From Cyrtodaria siliqua (lineage: Eukaryota; Mollusca; Bivalvia; Adapedonta; Hiatellidae): 64,000 nucleotides of DNA. Shown here piece by piece: positions 33,920-46,471 of this stretch. A program made the position numbers and the translations under genes. The notes under the pieces were generated by a model that ran no database searches, was not told where the DNA came from, and worked only from the letters and a program-made list of their open reading frames with translations. The stretch covers positions 62,001-126,000 of the forward strand of contig JAWPHD010006775.1 of NCBI GenBank assembly GCA_037043455.1, read 5' to 3'. Every line of letters starts with the position of its first letter. Positions within the stretch are counted from its first letter, which is position 1.

Positions 33920-36900
33920 ATGGGAAAGAGGGCGAAAAGTAATCTTTCCCTACATAGACTTAAACGGGTGGAAGAAAACAGGAACAGTTTTAAACCACAA
34001 TTTTGGACTAAATCTATCGAAGAAATACTTCCTAAAACTGCTAACTATGAAAATGTGACTAAGAAAATAACACTTCAGCACAGATGCAGAACAAAAACAT
34101 TTACTCCAGTTAAAAAACTAACAGTTAATGCAAAGAAGCCTACACCAAGGTCAATAAGTATTGCAAAAAGATTGTATCTACGATCACCATTTAGACACAA
34201 TAGACAGGTGTCAATGCTAACTCCATCCAAGTCACCGGTAGCCAAAAAATCAAAAAGATCATTGGCTGACTCTTACTCAATTAATCATGAAACTGCTGGT
34301 GACAAAGAGGATTTGGAAATAGAGGGAAAATATCAAAATTCTCTGACTGAAAAGCTGACGGAAATGGATGACTCACTTGAAATTTGTGGTTTTTCATTTG
34401 GAGAATCTTCGAAGGAAATGACTGAAATTGTAAAACTGCCACCTCAAGTTCTAGATAGATTATCCAATGATGGATTTGATGGCACTATTCTACAATTTTT
34501 TAGGCAAATGGCGTCAGGAGAATTTCCCGTTCATAATATTGCATTCCTCCTTTGGACCGAAGTGGTTAAATGGCACAGTTGTAAGACGACCACGGAAATG
34601 AGATATTCAGAGGCAACAAACTTTTTTTGGAAACTAGGATACCGACTTTTTGGTGGTAGATTTGTTTGCTTTATGTCTGGCTTCAAGAACTCAAATCAGG
34701 TAGTGATGAATGATACAAATATGGGATTTTACTCACCTACGAAGTCTGAAATCAACTTTGCTGTGCCTGACATAAAGATATTGAGAGAATTTCAACCATA
34801 CGAGCTTGACCTTGATAGTGGTATGACAAAACCTGGCATATCTCAGGAAATGATAAAACAGATGGCCAACGCAATGAAAGGCAAATCATGTTGCATCACC
34901 TTTGATGGCAAGAAGTTGAAACCAGGTCTAACAAGAACAGATGGTGATGTTGATCTTTTTGGTTTTGAAAAAGGTTCTCCATTGATGGACAGAAAACGAA
35001 AATTAGATAATATCAAAAGACCCGTGTACATGTCAAAAGAAAATATGTCTAAATACCAGGACTGCATCGACACCAAAGATATGACACAAGATGACAAAAC
35101 TGAGATAAAAGTATTGCTAATGGATAACTTGAAGACCGTATCTTCTGAAATACTGGATATCACAGACCTGAGAAAGAAGAAGGAATACGCTAAAGATAAA
35201 ATGATACAAAGAAGTGAAGGTGACTGGAAAAACAGCAAATACGTATATGGTATTAGCGCGATGATTGCATTCATTCATGAAATTGATGAATTTCTCGGAA
35301 AATGTTATGAGCTGATAGAAGAAATCATCGCATTCGTTTGTTACTTAAACGACGCAACGTACATACATGGGAAAAAAATTAACTTGGAAGAAACCGACAC
35401 TTACCACAAAATAACCAACTCCGATAGTGAAAATCAACTCGCTGACACTCGAAAAGTTAAACAAAGATCAGATTCCTGGTTCGAACGACGCAAGCTAGCA
35501 AAGGTTACAGGAAGTACCATTTTTAAAGCAATAGGCCTGGATGGAGTGCAAAAACAGAAAGAACACTTTGATAATGTTGTTTGTGGAGTTGAAGAGAAAA
35601 AGTCTGAAAACACACAGAATGCAATGAAATATGGCACTGATAATGAGCCTAACGCAGCTGCGACATTCGTCGGTAAAGTCATGCCACTTTTGTTTCCAGG
35701 AAAATATTTCTGCGAAGAAGGTTTTGTTGAGAAAGATGTTAAACTAGACAGGCCATTCATGATTATATCCCCTGACGGAAGTGTACGAAGTAATTCAGAT
35801 GAAGAAAAGACTGAAGCAGCTGTAGAATTCAAGTGTCCATTGTATAACATCCATCATATGATGCCGGAAAGGTATTTGTTGCAATGTCTAAGCGAAATAG
35901 AAGCTCTCGATGTAAATACACTCCTATATCTTTGTTGGAGACCAGACTTCAGTTCATTATTCATTGTGAGGAAAAATGGGCCTCTTTTTAACGAAGCTTA
36001 CGAATTGGCCAAGCAGCTGTACGATACCCAAAGTCCCAAAAGACCGACAAAAGCTTTAGATGAAAAGAAACAACTAAAAGCTCAGATTGCGAAAGCATGT
36101 CAATCTGGTGAAACGGTAGAATTCATCGGCTTAATTCCATCATTGTGTCACGACGAGACTGTCGCAAATGTGCACAATCCTGATAAGTTTTGCTTTAGTA
36201 GACTGAACTTGATATTGCAGTTACTACTGGACTGCTATGATACTTATTTCGAGCTTAAACGTGAAAAGGCGTCCGAAGCAGTGGTATTTCTGTGTTGTGA
36301 TTTGGATAGGGAATGGGACAATAGCAAAATACGATGTGCACCGGTATGCTGGTTTACAAAGGGATATTCACTGGACACTGACACAATTAGAAACATTCTC
36401 GAGGCTGTCCTCGATGCTTGCAAAAAGACAGGTCTTCACATTCCTGCAGTTTCATTCGATGGCCAATGGCACAACATTGCTGTCAGAGATTCCAATGGTT
36501 ATCCATTGACCATACTCCAGTTGCAGAAGGATTTATGGAAACAGATTGAAGGAATGCCAAAGACGTCTATCTTGAATGCCATTAAGTCGATGAATACCAG
36601 TAAGGCCTGGTATTTTGAAATAGTGAAAAATGAAGAAGGTATTGATAAAAGAGTTATCACATGTACAAATAAAAATGCGACGTTACCAGTACTCTCAGAA
36701 AGAGTCAGAGATCAACGTTTAAAGGATACGAAGAGACAGGAAGAGCAACGTAAAAACACCAAGTCTGGAGAAACTACTAAGCAAATTACTCTAATTGAAG
36801 AACATCCTGAAAGTGAACGAGATACTGTTTCTGATTACAAACATTCTAGAGATATGGCAGAGGAACACACAGTGGTAGTGACTGAAAATTTACCAGGACA

Positions 36901-39900
36901 TGACTTTGAAAATAATGTGGTAAACATAGATTGTTCCCCCGATACGGCGGAAAGGTGTACATTTGCTGTTTCTGAGGATATATCTGAAATCGAGCGTCCA
37001 GCAGAAAACAATTATTTCGAGGGAAATAATGAAATTGTCAGTGCAGCAGACGTTCATGAAACTGACAGAAGGGAAGAACAAAGTGATAAGCTGCAGTGTG
37101 AGGAAAATGGTGAAAATATTATCCAAAAGGAAACGATTAACTTGATTTCAGCTGCGTCAATTCTATCAATGTTTAAAACAGACCCAAAGTGTAAAAACAA
37201 GGAACAATGGAATGAAAAACTACCATCAGACATTCAGAGCTTGTTTACATCTCACAAACATTTAAATTCACTTAGAGACGTAGAATTAAAGATCGTAGTG
37301 CGGTATCTGAAAAAAATGAAGATAATAAAGATAAATGAAAGTCAGAGCAAGCAGAATAAGGTAGAAAAGCTATGTGAATTTTATAGGATAAGACAAGAAA
37401 ATACCAAGTCAGATCATTCTAAAAAACCAAAAAGAGTTCAGGACGTTAAAAGTCTTTCAGATTTGTCATTTAGCGAGATATCTAAAGGTATGAAGAAAAC
37501 TTGAATATCATACACGCGGAATATCTGTGGGATTCTAAAATAACGGAATGGCGCCAACAATTTCCAATCTGTGTATCATATCCAACGGGATCTTCCGAAT
37601 CCAATCACCACACAGACATAGAGCAAAATGATATACAGACACAACTTTGTGGGGCAAGTGTTTCTCTTCAATCAGAGTGTCAAACTTTACAGGAACAGAG
37701 AGCTTATTCGAGTGAAGATGTTGTCATGAAACAATTCTTTTACTCTCCGTCATTCAGTGAATCTCGGCAACAGATTGAAGTCAGCTGCATAGATTCTTCC
37801 CACCTATTAACAAGAACAAGGCGAAAAATATGCAAGGGAGGGATCGATGGTATTTCCAATACACCATGGAGGAAAGTAGCCAAATCCAAAATAACTAATT
37901 TGTCTCTGGGCATGATAGATTGTGTTTTAGAACCCATGTCAGTACCTGTAGCATTATCCCATTTCAGTGAACGTGTTGAAATGGAAATGAGGAGAAATGG
38001 TGATCATAAAGCTGCCGATCTCTGCTCAGATATACGATTATGGTGGAAGGCAGAAGATGATCCTGGATTTGAAGCAGTGGAAAGAATTAACATGAGAATG
38101 CCTCTCAGAAACAGATTATTGAAACATCATAATGTAGCACATTTTCCACCACCAGGAATGTATGTTGCTGGTTGGCCTGTTCAGTTATGGGAGGCGCTCA
38201 TTGCTAATATTGACGCGAAGATACTCCTGTACTATCTATCCGAGAGACAAACCTACAACGTGAGGGCCTTCTCATCAATGATGGGAGAGACGTTTTTCTC
38301 AGAGTTAACGTTATATGACAGAAGGGGTCATGGTACTGTTACTTCAACCGAATTTGGACAGTTTATTCAAGGATCATTGGAAAAGATACACATGCGTTTA
38401 GATCCAGAAAGGTAATTTTGGTACTTTTATTTTTAATACATGTGTAGCATGGCAGCTGCATAGGGATCCCTTTGTCGTTGATCGCGTGATTTTTATTTTG
38501 TTGAAGTGATTGCCCTTTAACATGAAAGTTAGCATTAACCAATACAACTCAAGTATTTCCAGTGTTGAATTGAAACTTCTTGCACGTGTTATCATCGTCT
38601 CAAAGATTAAACCGAAAAGGGCCATTACTTTTGTTTCCTAATTTTGAACAGTTATGTCACATGCAAAAAACAACCCGATAATTAACAGAATTCATTAAGA
38701 AATTCAGTATTGTATTTATTATGCTCATGAAATTTAAACGACATGTTTAAACATACGTTATACGCTTATGAACAAATCTTAAAAGTAAAACATCACGATA
38801 CGAATGTTTTTTATTTGTATATTAAGTATACATTATATGCGCAATTACCATGGAGAACTTAAACCGGTTCGTCCTTGTTCTGTTTAGGTCGTTTTCGTAC
38901 CGTACTGCAAGAAACCCTGTCTATAAACTGGTTGGAAAATCTGAGCCAGCCAACAAGCCAGAATCCGAGCCAAGTGACAAGCATCAGACAAAGGAAGACA
39001 TACAGTAAGTGTTTGGTATGACTTTTTACGGGTAACAAGAAAGGAAGCAAAACCACAAACAACTATTTTTAAATATAATCAACACATTTATTCAAAACCT
39101 ACAAAAAAATATAAATATAAATATATTCATTTACAGAAAATATATAAACTGGATCCAGTATTTCTTTAAAATCAGATATACGAATAAAGTCCAAAAAATA
39201 TTGGCAAGTGTCCCTTTCATCAAAATTCTCAAGTGTCTCTTTAATCCAATTTCACTTTATTTATTAAAAATAGTCCAAATAATCCAATGTCATTTTTGTT
39301 ATAAATGAGCATAATAAGGTGTATCCTCTCACAATAAAGTTTAATTCAAAGCATCCAATATATTCACTTCATAAGTAAATTCTCAATCCAAATATAATGA
39401 ACCCGAAACTCGACTCTGAATACCGAATAATGAAACAAACAACAAACTCCAAACGGCTGTATTTATACTGTCATAGAATGCCATAGAACATTTAGAATAT
39501 TCTAATAAGAGTTTTTAAATATCCTTAACAGTCATATGATGCCTCATAGAAGGTCATATAAGCTGTAGATTATTCCAATAATCTTGACTGGCAGAAAATG
39601 ATATCAAGGTAACACACGTCACTTTGTGACAGTGGACAGTGGAAAGCACATTTAACTCGGCATCCGCGTTCAAGTATTGTGGCATTTGGTGTATTGGGTC
39701 TATCTTAAGTCAAAACACTTTATTTAGCCCCGTCCGTCGGTTTAGGACGTAAACCAGCTGGTCCAGTGTATGGAAGGAGCCTATCGTCTGAGTACTTTGT
39801 TTAACAAACACTATTCGGTCGTAAGTGGGACAGGTTTCCGGATCTCCATGTATCATTCCCTTCCTTCTGGGGCGGCTCGAAATAAAATGTTAAGTAAACG

Positions 39901-41059
39901 ACAATTCGTATACATGCATATATACACCGAAACACAAAAGAAACGCATCACTTTTGTTTTTTAAATATTTCGGTTCCTAATAATTTCCAGCAATATGTAT
40001 TGCATTTATTTTATTTAAAGGCATACAATCTTATCATTACACACTAAAAATATTGAAACCGCTGATCCGTGACGTCTGAATGCACCGATGAGACGAAAAC
40101 CATGTTTTGCAGGTGCGCGCTAAAGGTGACCAACTGGTCAGCACGAAATCGATAATTTCATGATCTATTAGGATAATCTAACCGAAAAAACACAAACGTT
40201 ATGTTCTTGTTCCAGTAATTTGTAAATTAAAAATGTCTTTCCTATCAAACCTAGCATTCTCGGTACTTTTAGTACTTTGATTTTTCTTGTTAAGTGCTTA
40301 AAAAACAAAAAACAAAAACCGCGGGGCGTATTCCACCATGACAACGCCCGACCTCTAACTTCCTATGTGCGAATAATATCCAAGTGATGAACTCTGTCTC
40401 CTGATCTTGCACCCATGGAGAACATATGAGCGGAGCTTAAACAGCGCGTATATGGACGACAACCGCCACCAAACAACGTCAGAGAGCTACGTTAGGCACT
40501 GACGGAAGAGTGGAGAAACATTCCACAACGCCGGAATGCCAATGTCGTCTGCTAAATGAGGAGGAGGCGTTTAGCCTGCATACGCGCCTGCATCTACGCG
40601 TGTGGTGGCTACACGAAATATTGACTTTTGTGACTTTTGAATCTGGGGGTGTAGTGTTTTGACTGAATGAAAATCATACTTTCAGATAATCGATTTTTGT
40701 TAAATTTTCACAGTTTATGGTGTTGATATTGTAATAATGAAATATTGTTGTATGGAATAAATTAGAACGCTTATTATTCTGTGTAGCAATTTTCCCAAGT
40801 GATGCGTTTCTTTTGTGTTTCGGTGTACGACAGCGATATCATGAAGAATTAAACATGTTTGTTTTAATGTTACAGAAACCATCCATTTGATACCAGAGAA
40901 CGGACCCGTTTGACATCTAAACGAAAAGAAGAGACTATTAACAGTGACAGGAATGCCGTTCAAAGGGGTGCACTAGGTGTAAGATGGGAGAACGCGAGAC
41001 GTAATGAAAGCAAATTGTTGCTAACAACAAGACTTGGTTTAGACCTGGACTTGGTTTAG
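33920..41059 (+). CDS. Transposon-encoded YqaJ-type nuclease / putative DDE transposase, four exons
   Basis: Exon model: 33906-37487, 37616-38411, 38888-39004, 40876-41059, all with GT/AG ends. The joined coding length from the ATG at 33920 (MGKRAKSNLSLHRL) is 4665 nt, about 1554 aa. The frame opens further upstream with a hydrophobic leader, but a good acceptor (TATATTTGCAG, ending 33905) makes that leader intronic. Residues counted from 33920: basic N-terminus (about 1-130); D329 in CCITFDGKKL; a YqaJ/lambda-exonuclease-like PD-(D/E)XK domain at about 510-680 (VTGSTIFKAIGL, GTDNEPNAA, ISPDGSV with D619, VEFKCP with E636 and K638, YLLQ with Q655); D847 in AVSFDGQWHNI; an acidic, low-complexity stretch; then FPPPGMYVAGWP and YNVRAFSSMMGETFF (Glu codon at 38287). 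The spaced D, D and E-FF resemble an RNase-H transposase core with the nuclease inserted. The C-terminus is basic (FDTRERTRLTSKRK). Function is inferred: DNA cleavage for transposition or end-processing. Confidence 0.8.
37488..37615 (+). other. Short intron or frame break in the YqaJ gene
   Basis: The upstream frame stops at 37502 and the downstream frame is offset by one. Splicing from AAAG/GTATGA to CACACAG/ACATAG removes 128 nt and joins the frames exactly. The alternative is a one-base indel, because the skipped DNA is also open in the downstream frame (NLNIIHAEYLWDSKITEW). The acceptor has a weak pyrimidine tract. Confidence 0.5.
39036..39640 (-). repeat. Possible solo LTR in intron of the element
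   Basis: On the minus strand it starts TGTCACAAAGTGACG, has TATAAATACAG near 39465 and several AATAAA signals further down. This is LTR-like layout, but no clear CA end or target duplication was found. Low certainty. Confidence 0.3.
39925..40825 (+). mobile_element. Tc1/mariner element nested in the last intron
   Basis: 901 bp with about 30-bp inverted repeats (left CACCGAAACACAAAAGAAAC, right mirror ending TTTCGGTG) and TA on both sides. A decayed Tc1-type transposase is readable near 40330-40540: HDNARPHTSYVC, then EHM-AELKQRVYGRQPPPNN and ALTEEWRNIPQ, with stops and frame changes. The second copy of the host element lacks this insertion at the same place (about 53450), giving an empty site. 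Confidence 0.85.
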
Positions 41060-41549
41060 AATTTGAAGTAACCGAAACTGTCATAATAAATTTAAAAACA
41101 TCTAATATTAGTCAAGTGTCCATGATTTCTGATACTCATGACGATGCATATATTCTGAATGTATGCATGTATGTGAAAATTGATGTGGAAATTGTCATCA
41201 TAGCCTCTGAATAAGCTAAATGCTCCAAAGTAAATATCGCAGAATAAACAGGTATTAAACGCAAACCTTTCGAAACCATCAGGCAGTTTTCTCACAAAAC
41301 GAGCGTGTTAGATCACTAGTATAGACTCAACTTTTATAAAAGTTTTTTCGAAAATAACACGAATACTAAAAACTGGAAATCATCGAAACACATACCCATG
41401 TTTATCAACAAGGTTTTAATCCAATCAAGGCAGAATAAGTTTTATAAATCGCTATCGATATTTGTTAAACGACTCCAGTTAAAATTTCAAATGAAAATAT
41501 GAATTATTAAAAAATATATTATTCTTTGAAAAGTGACCGATTATAAAAG
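41060..41549. other. Inside giant element, no gene seen
   Basis: AT-rich 3' flank of the large gene; part of it aligns with 53690-53870 in the second copy. Confidence 0.4.
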
Positions 41550-41755
41550 TTGAGTAGTGTATATAATAACATTCTACACAGTGTATACAAATCAATTTTG
41601 ATGGAGCAGATAACAGCGTTGCTGGTCTTGATATGGGGTAACCAAGCGAGCAACTACCGTAGTCTCTCACAACGCCGAGACGAGGGATCGCACCCGGGTT
41701 GCATTGGCGAAAATCGAGTTTCGAAAAAGGACTGCGCTACATGGACACCCAAAAG
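41550..41755 (-). repeat. tRNA-derived SINE-like sequence
   Basis: On the minus strand TAGCGCAGTCC resembles a pol III A box and GGGTGCGATCCC a B box, spaced about 35 bp apart. The second copy of the host element has no match here, so it is a later insertion. No clear target duplication was found. Confidence 0.45.
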
Positions 41756-42537
41756 AAGCGTATACTTATTTTAGAAATGTCGTCCTTTGGTTTCTTATCA
41801 GAGGTTGCTTACCTCACATGAACGTCAATTAGGTGCCAAGTACAATCCTTTACATGTATACTATGTGTGTTATGTCGCCAAAAAGAAACACATTTAGTAG
41901 TCATTTACCGTGTCATTGAGGTAGTGTGCATCTTCTCAGAAAAATGAGTTTCTATGAAGAATAAATCAGTCAAAATTACTGAAAAGTCAAAAAGAAAACA
42001 AATTCACTTGAAGTTGATCTTTTATACGATTTATTCATGTCAATGTATTTATATTTTATCACAAAATCAGCTGAGATCACACGAATCATGATAAACAAAC
42101 TAAGTAAACAATAAAACACATGAACAATAAATAACAATAATAAGTACTCGTACTTGAAACATTTTTAAAAAAAATATCACAATTTAATAACTGATTTATA
42201 GCGAAAGACAAAAATAAATTCACTTAACCTAGTGAAATCATAAACATGATCGAACAGAAGTTTAACAAAACAAAGAGCCCATTAAAGAGGCCTGGGTACC
42301 TGGGTAAAATGGGCAAGACTTCGGTTATGTATACATCCACTCGTGCGGGTTTAAGATTTATAAATTGGGTTTTATCCCGGAAACGTGACCAAGTTTCACA
42401 AAGTGGAAAACAATGCGCAATTGCCCAAATTAGGCAAAATTACGTTTAAAGAAACAATTCAAGAGCGCTTACATGCTGAACAAGCTTTATGGCGGTTTTA
42501 TAAAAAACTAAAGTTGTCAACTGAATTGACACGATTC
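41756..42537. other. Inside giant element, no gene seen
   Basis: Aligns in part with 54170-54660 of the second copy (TGGTTTCTTATC, GTGCCA, AAAAGTCAAAAAGAAAACAA). No reading frame with recognisable content. Confidence 0.4.
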
Positions 42538-42655
42538 AAACCAGATTCACGTCTCATGTGTCGTTTTAAGTCGGCATGAATTGCAAACACTTTGTTGCAT
42601 TCAGGGCATTTGAAACACTTCTCCGTGTATATTGCACCTGTGACGTGACAAATAT
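42538..42655 (-). pseudogene. Partial duplicate of the zinc-finger exon
   Basis: Nearly identical to 44800-44922 (third-finger region of the C2H2 gene) but cut off at both ends and missing a few bases near the HGEPKCF-encoding segment. It cannot encode a complete finger array. Confidence 0.75.
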
Positions 42656-43309
42656 GTTCAAGGACGGAAACCATGTGATATAGCTTACCAGCGCGGGCGC
42701 TCCTTATAATGAGATCATTAATAAAAATACAACGTTTCAGTCAACATATAAATCATAAGCTTCCATTTCGCTATTGTTTCAGTCATTCTAGTACATTAAA
42801 ACAAATGTAATTAGATTACACACTGTCGGTCTTAAAAAAATAAATCATTCAGTCGATTGACTTCGTATTATCAAAAAATATCAAAACAATAACACATACT
42901 ATTTGTAAGTCAACCCAAAATATAATATTATCGTTATCATTATGAAAAAATGTTGTTTCAAAACGAAAAGAATACATAAGTTATCAAACTTCTTGACATT
43001 GTATTAATTAACAATAATATTGAAATCTCCTTCTTCACCCCCACTCCCCCCACCCACCCATCATAACATCATTAACACTAATACTGAAATCTCCTTCTTC
43101 ACAACCCCTACACACATCATAACATCCAAACAAAAATGAGGGGCCAGACTCGATCAGCTGATGATTTTCGCAATGATAAAAAAGGTGTCCCCTCCCCTCG
43201 CAAAAAACGTGCAAATCTCTATATACAAACTTAGGACCCCTGGGACGTGACCATCGTCGACCTTAGGGACCTCAAATGAGTAAACTTGATAGTCCAGTGG
43301 TTAGCGATC
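42656..43309. other. Inside giant element, no gene seen
   Basis: Partly aligned with 56100-56470 of the second copy. Contains a short imperfect tandem pair (AATATTGAAATCTCCTTCTTC and AATACTGAAATCTCCTTCTTC-like, 43017 and 43080). Confidence 0.4.
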
Positions 43310-43960
43310 ATTAATAATAATAAAGAGCAAGAGGCCCATTAGGACCTGTGGATGCTTTACAAGCTAAATTACTCTTTTATCAATGGGTTTCATCATGAAA
43401 ATCCCTTCAATACTTTTACACGTGCAAAACGCAACAACACCCACAACCGAAATTTAAACCCACGACCCAATGCTAGTAAATTATAAAGAAAGTCAAAAAA
43501 CAAGAAAGAAAAAAACAAGTCAGAGACAAAAAAAATCTAGTTAGAGGAAAAAAAACAGACAAAAAAAACATGAACACATGCTCACAGTTTTAATTTTAAA
43601 AAAATAAACTCAAGCAACAAAAAATAAACTAAAGAAAAAAATGGATTTCTTTAAATTTCAAACAGCAAACAATAATAAAAATGAAGAAAGTTTACCCCCA
43701 GTGGGATTTGAACCCACGGCCCTAGATTCCCAGCGTACAAGAAGTAATTAAAATATTTCTCCATGGTGGCAATCTTGGATGTCGCATTGACCTACTTTTA
43801 TCAAATTTGACAAAGATTCGCCTAAGGATCATCCATGTCAAAATAGGCCAAGCAATTTTTGAGGAAATGTCGTTTGAAGCTGTGGTTAACGACGGACGAA
43901 GAGTGATCCCAATACATCACGTTGAGCCTTCGGCTCTGGTGATTTAAAAAGAGACAAGAT
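43310..43960 (+). repeat. Bivalve-type dispersed repeat
   Basis: Left end AAAGAGCAAGAGGCCCATTAG and right part with GACAAAGATTCGCCTAAGGATC, GACGGACGAAGAGTGATCCC and CACGTTGAGCCTTCGGCTC. From memory this layout is very common in bivalve genomes. It contains a tRNA-like T-arm motif on the minus strand (GTGGGTTCAAATCCCAC, near 43700). Assignment by memory, not by search. Confidence 0.45.
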
Positions 43961-44627
43961 GACCATCAGTTTTTCGGAAATACTGGCAGTTTCAACGAAA
44001 TTGTACGTTTCAGTTCTCGTGATGGATTGGTAAACTTAAAATGTTAAAGGGGCACACGGCAATCGGCATCTCATTAGTTGTTCTACATAAGTCAATACTG
44101 TTTATTATTATAATATTTTAAAGCGAATTATTTTTGCTTATCATTAACAGTTGGTTATATTGCACCAATAATTAGTTGGTTGAATGATGTTAATGTCATT
44201 TCAGCACATTTTAGGCTATATATAGCATGGTCAATTATTAGTGATGGAGGCAGATCACCCACTATTTTTAGGGTAGAACCAGTACTGTATACTTTCTGCA
44301 TCCGTAAAATTCTACACTTTCTCACAGCGGTGAGAGTCGACAAGGTTTCAAACTCAGTGTCTTTTCCACCCCGGACACGAATACACTTGGCAACAATATT
44401 TATATTTAAAAAATGGTAGAAGAACAAAGACAAATAATACGCCCAAATTGTCTTTAGTTATATGCAAGCATGTCTAAGGTCAAACTAATACTGGATTAAT
44501 AAATCTAAATCTAAGTGCTAATTAATGCTTGGTTAACAATTCAATATTGCCGTGTGTCCCTTTAATGTATTTAATACAGTGGAAAACTGCCTCCTAAGAA
44601 ATAAGGGACAGTGAAACTAATCATCAT
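43961..44627. other. Inside giant element, no gene seen
   Basis: Overlapping frames on both strands at 44155-44433 show no domain. Possible 3' flank of the zinc-finger gene. Confidence 0.4.
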
Positions 44628-45295
44628 TTAAGTGTTTGTGTGAATTTTTCTGTGTCGGTACATGTTAGTTTTAAACCGAAAGGTTTTCATACAAATGCTG
44701 CACTGGTTCGTCTTTTCGGCAGACGTGTGCGTACCGTTATGCTCGTCAAGTTCTTTTTTGCTTTCAAATTTCGAATCACATGTTGAGCATGTAAAGCCTA
44801 GCAGACCAGATTCACGTCTCATGTGTCTTTTTAAGTCGGCATGAATTGCAAACATTTTGTTGCATTCAGGGCATTTGAAACACTTTGGTTCTCCGTGGAT
44901 ATTGCACCTGTGACGTGTCAAGTTACTTCTTGACCTAAACAGCTTTCCACAGCAACGGTACGGGGCTGAGTGATTGTGAATGCTAGATTCGTGCTGCCTC
45001 AATGTCTCTACGGTTTTGAACACTTTCCCGCAAGTAGGACACATTTTTTCATTACCTGAAATGGAATGGAAACATACGTCAAGAAACTCGGAAAGCACAA
45101 CAAAAAAATCTGTAGCACAGAAGTCACATTGTAAGTGTACGAAAACTTCCTATTTGCCACAAAAGTTTCTTCCGAAATGACGAAATATAATGTACTTTGA
45201 TATTCCAAAATGTGAAAGTTTGAAAATGTGCACAAGTTACTTTGTTGCAATGAAGTAAAAATAACTGTATGCATACCGGATAAGGCTATTCGCAT
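44628..45295 (-). CDS. C2H2 zinc-finger protein carried by the transposon, two coding exons
   Basis: Exon 1 coding 45295-45277 (MRIALS plus one base; exon starts after TAATATTAG at 45316), donor GTATGC; exon 2 from 45055 after CCATTTCAG to the stop at 44628. Joined product 148 aa. Five finger-like units: CPTCGKVFKTVETLRQHESSIH (intact, residues about 11-32); YRCCGKLFRSRSNLTRH (the two Cys are adjacent, so the usual two-residue gap is lost); FKCPECNKMFAIHADLKRHM (second His missing); FTCSTCDSKFESKKELDEH (intact); QCSICMKTFRFKTNMYRHRK (intact). Probably a DNA-binding protein, perhaps for the TIRs or for regulating the element; this is inference. Its position and strand are kept in the second copy (56560-56935), so it belongs to the element and is not captured by chance. 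An upstream non-coding exon may end at the donor near 46604. Confidence 0.8.
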
Positions 45296-45403
45296 TTGAC
45301 ATGTGTGATGGAAAGCCTAATATTACAGATGGGGAAAGATAAAAGTCATAATTATCACAATGACGTCAATAACGTCAACAGTTGAATGTCGTCACTGTGT
45401 AAA

Positions 45404-45552
45404 TATAAATATTGCATCCATGTGAGGGTGACAATCGATATTGTCAATCTGAGGAAAATAATGTCGACTGAGGCGAAGCCCAGGTTGAAATTATTTGTCC
45501 GAAGGTTGACAATATCCACTGTCACTCTCACAGGGATGCAGCATTTATTTTA
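45404..45552. repeat. Foldback MITE in the element
   Basis: The left arm (AAATATTGCATCCATGTGAG, GTGACA, ATATTGTCAA) is mirrored by the right arm (TTGACAATAT, TGTCAC, CTCACAGGGATGCAGCATTT). About 150 bp in all, with arms of some 55 bp. Confidence 0.75.
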
Positions 45553-46471
45553 TTATAACGAAACAAATGTTTTTTTTGAGAAAATGAAACCTGCCGTTCT
45601 TATAAAATAGCGGATGTTTTTATTTATCTTCAAGCAATTTGATTTAAATAGCAAGTTATGGTCAAAACAAATATTATTCATATCTATAAAAATGAACATT
45701 AAAAATATCAATTAAAAATATAAATAACACTATGATACTACATATTCTAATAAAGTGTTCAACGATTTCCTTAGGCATAACGTGTTGCTCGTGAGGAAAA
45801 ACCAATATATATTTATAAACTTGCTGTGACGTCGGGTTTTATCATTAGAAATACATTGATTCCGAGATGATACGATTGGGAGGATAAACAGCAAAAAAAA
45901 AAAAATGCTGCCCTCCAGTGACATCCCTCCAGGTTGGGATATTAAAACAGCATACGACAGCGCGAAATGTTAAATAGCAGTCTATGAGAATTTAACATGG
46001 GGGATTGACATGAGGTATAATATGGCAAATGTTAGTAATTGGCGACGTCAACTCATACAATGTAAATGATTTGCAAGAAAAATGATTTGCAAGAAAAATA
46101 GTCATTGCTATCCGGTTTATCGAGAATTCCAGCCCTCGGTATAGCTATTTTAATCGGAACCTCGGCTGCATATCACAGGTGTGATTTTTTTCCAATAAAA
46201 TCAATTATACCTCTTGTTGGATTCCCGATAAAAACAAATTATAATTCGTGTTGGAATTCCCGATATTCACCGGATACTCTAATATATCATGCAGTTACCG
46301 TACAACCTAAAATTGTCAAACTGTTATGATGTAAGGACATCGAGATTATCTATACACGACTGTTCTTCGACTGACTCTGATCATTTTGTCATGCTTCAAG
46401 TGACCGACACAGCCAACACAACATAAACAAATATAAACATAGCATGCCGCATTACCTTCACAGTTACATAG
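45553..46471. other. Inside giant element, no gene seen
   Basis: AT-rich 5' flank of the zinc-finger gene. No recognisable coding content. Confidence 0.4.

Noticed and set aside
34843..35850. Antisense frames of 138-143 codons
   Set aside because: They are shadows of the nuclease exon on the opposite strand, without domains or splice context.
37484..37504. Programmed -1 frameshift between the two long frames of the nuclease gene
   Set aside because: The sequence (AAGAAAACTTGA) is not a proper XXXYYYZ slippery heptamer and a phase-correct intron is available.
43690..43740. tRNA gene on the minus strand
   Set aside because: Only a T-arm-like motif is present; no acceptor stem, D arm or anticodon arm could be folded. 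It is part of a dispersed repeat.
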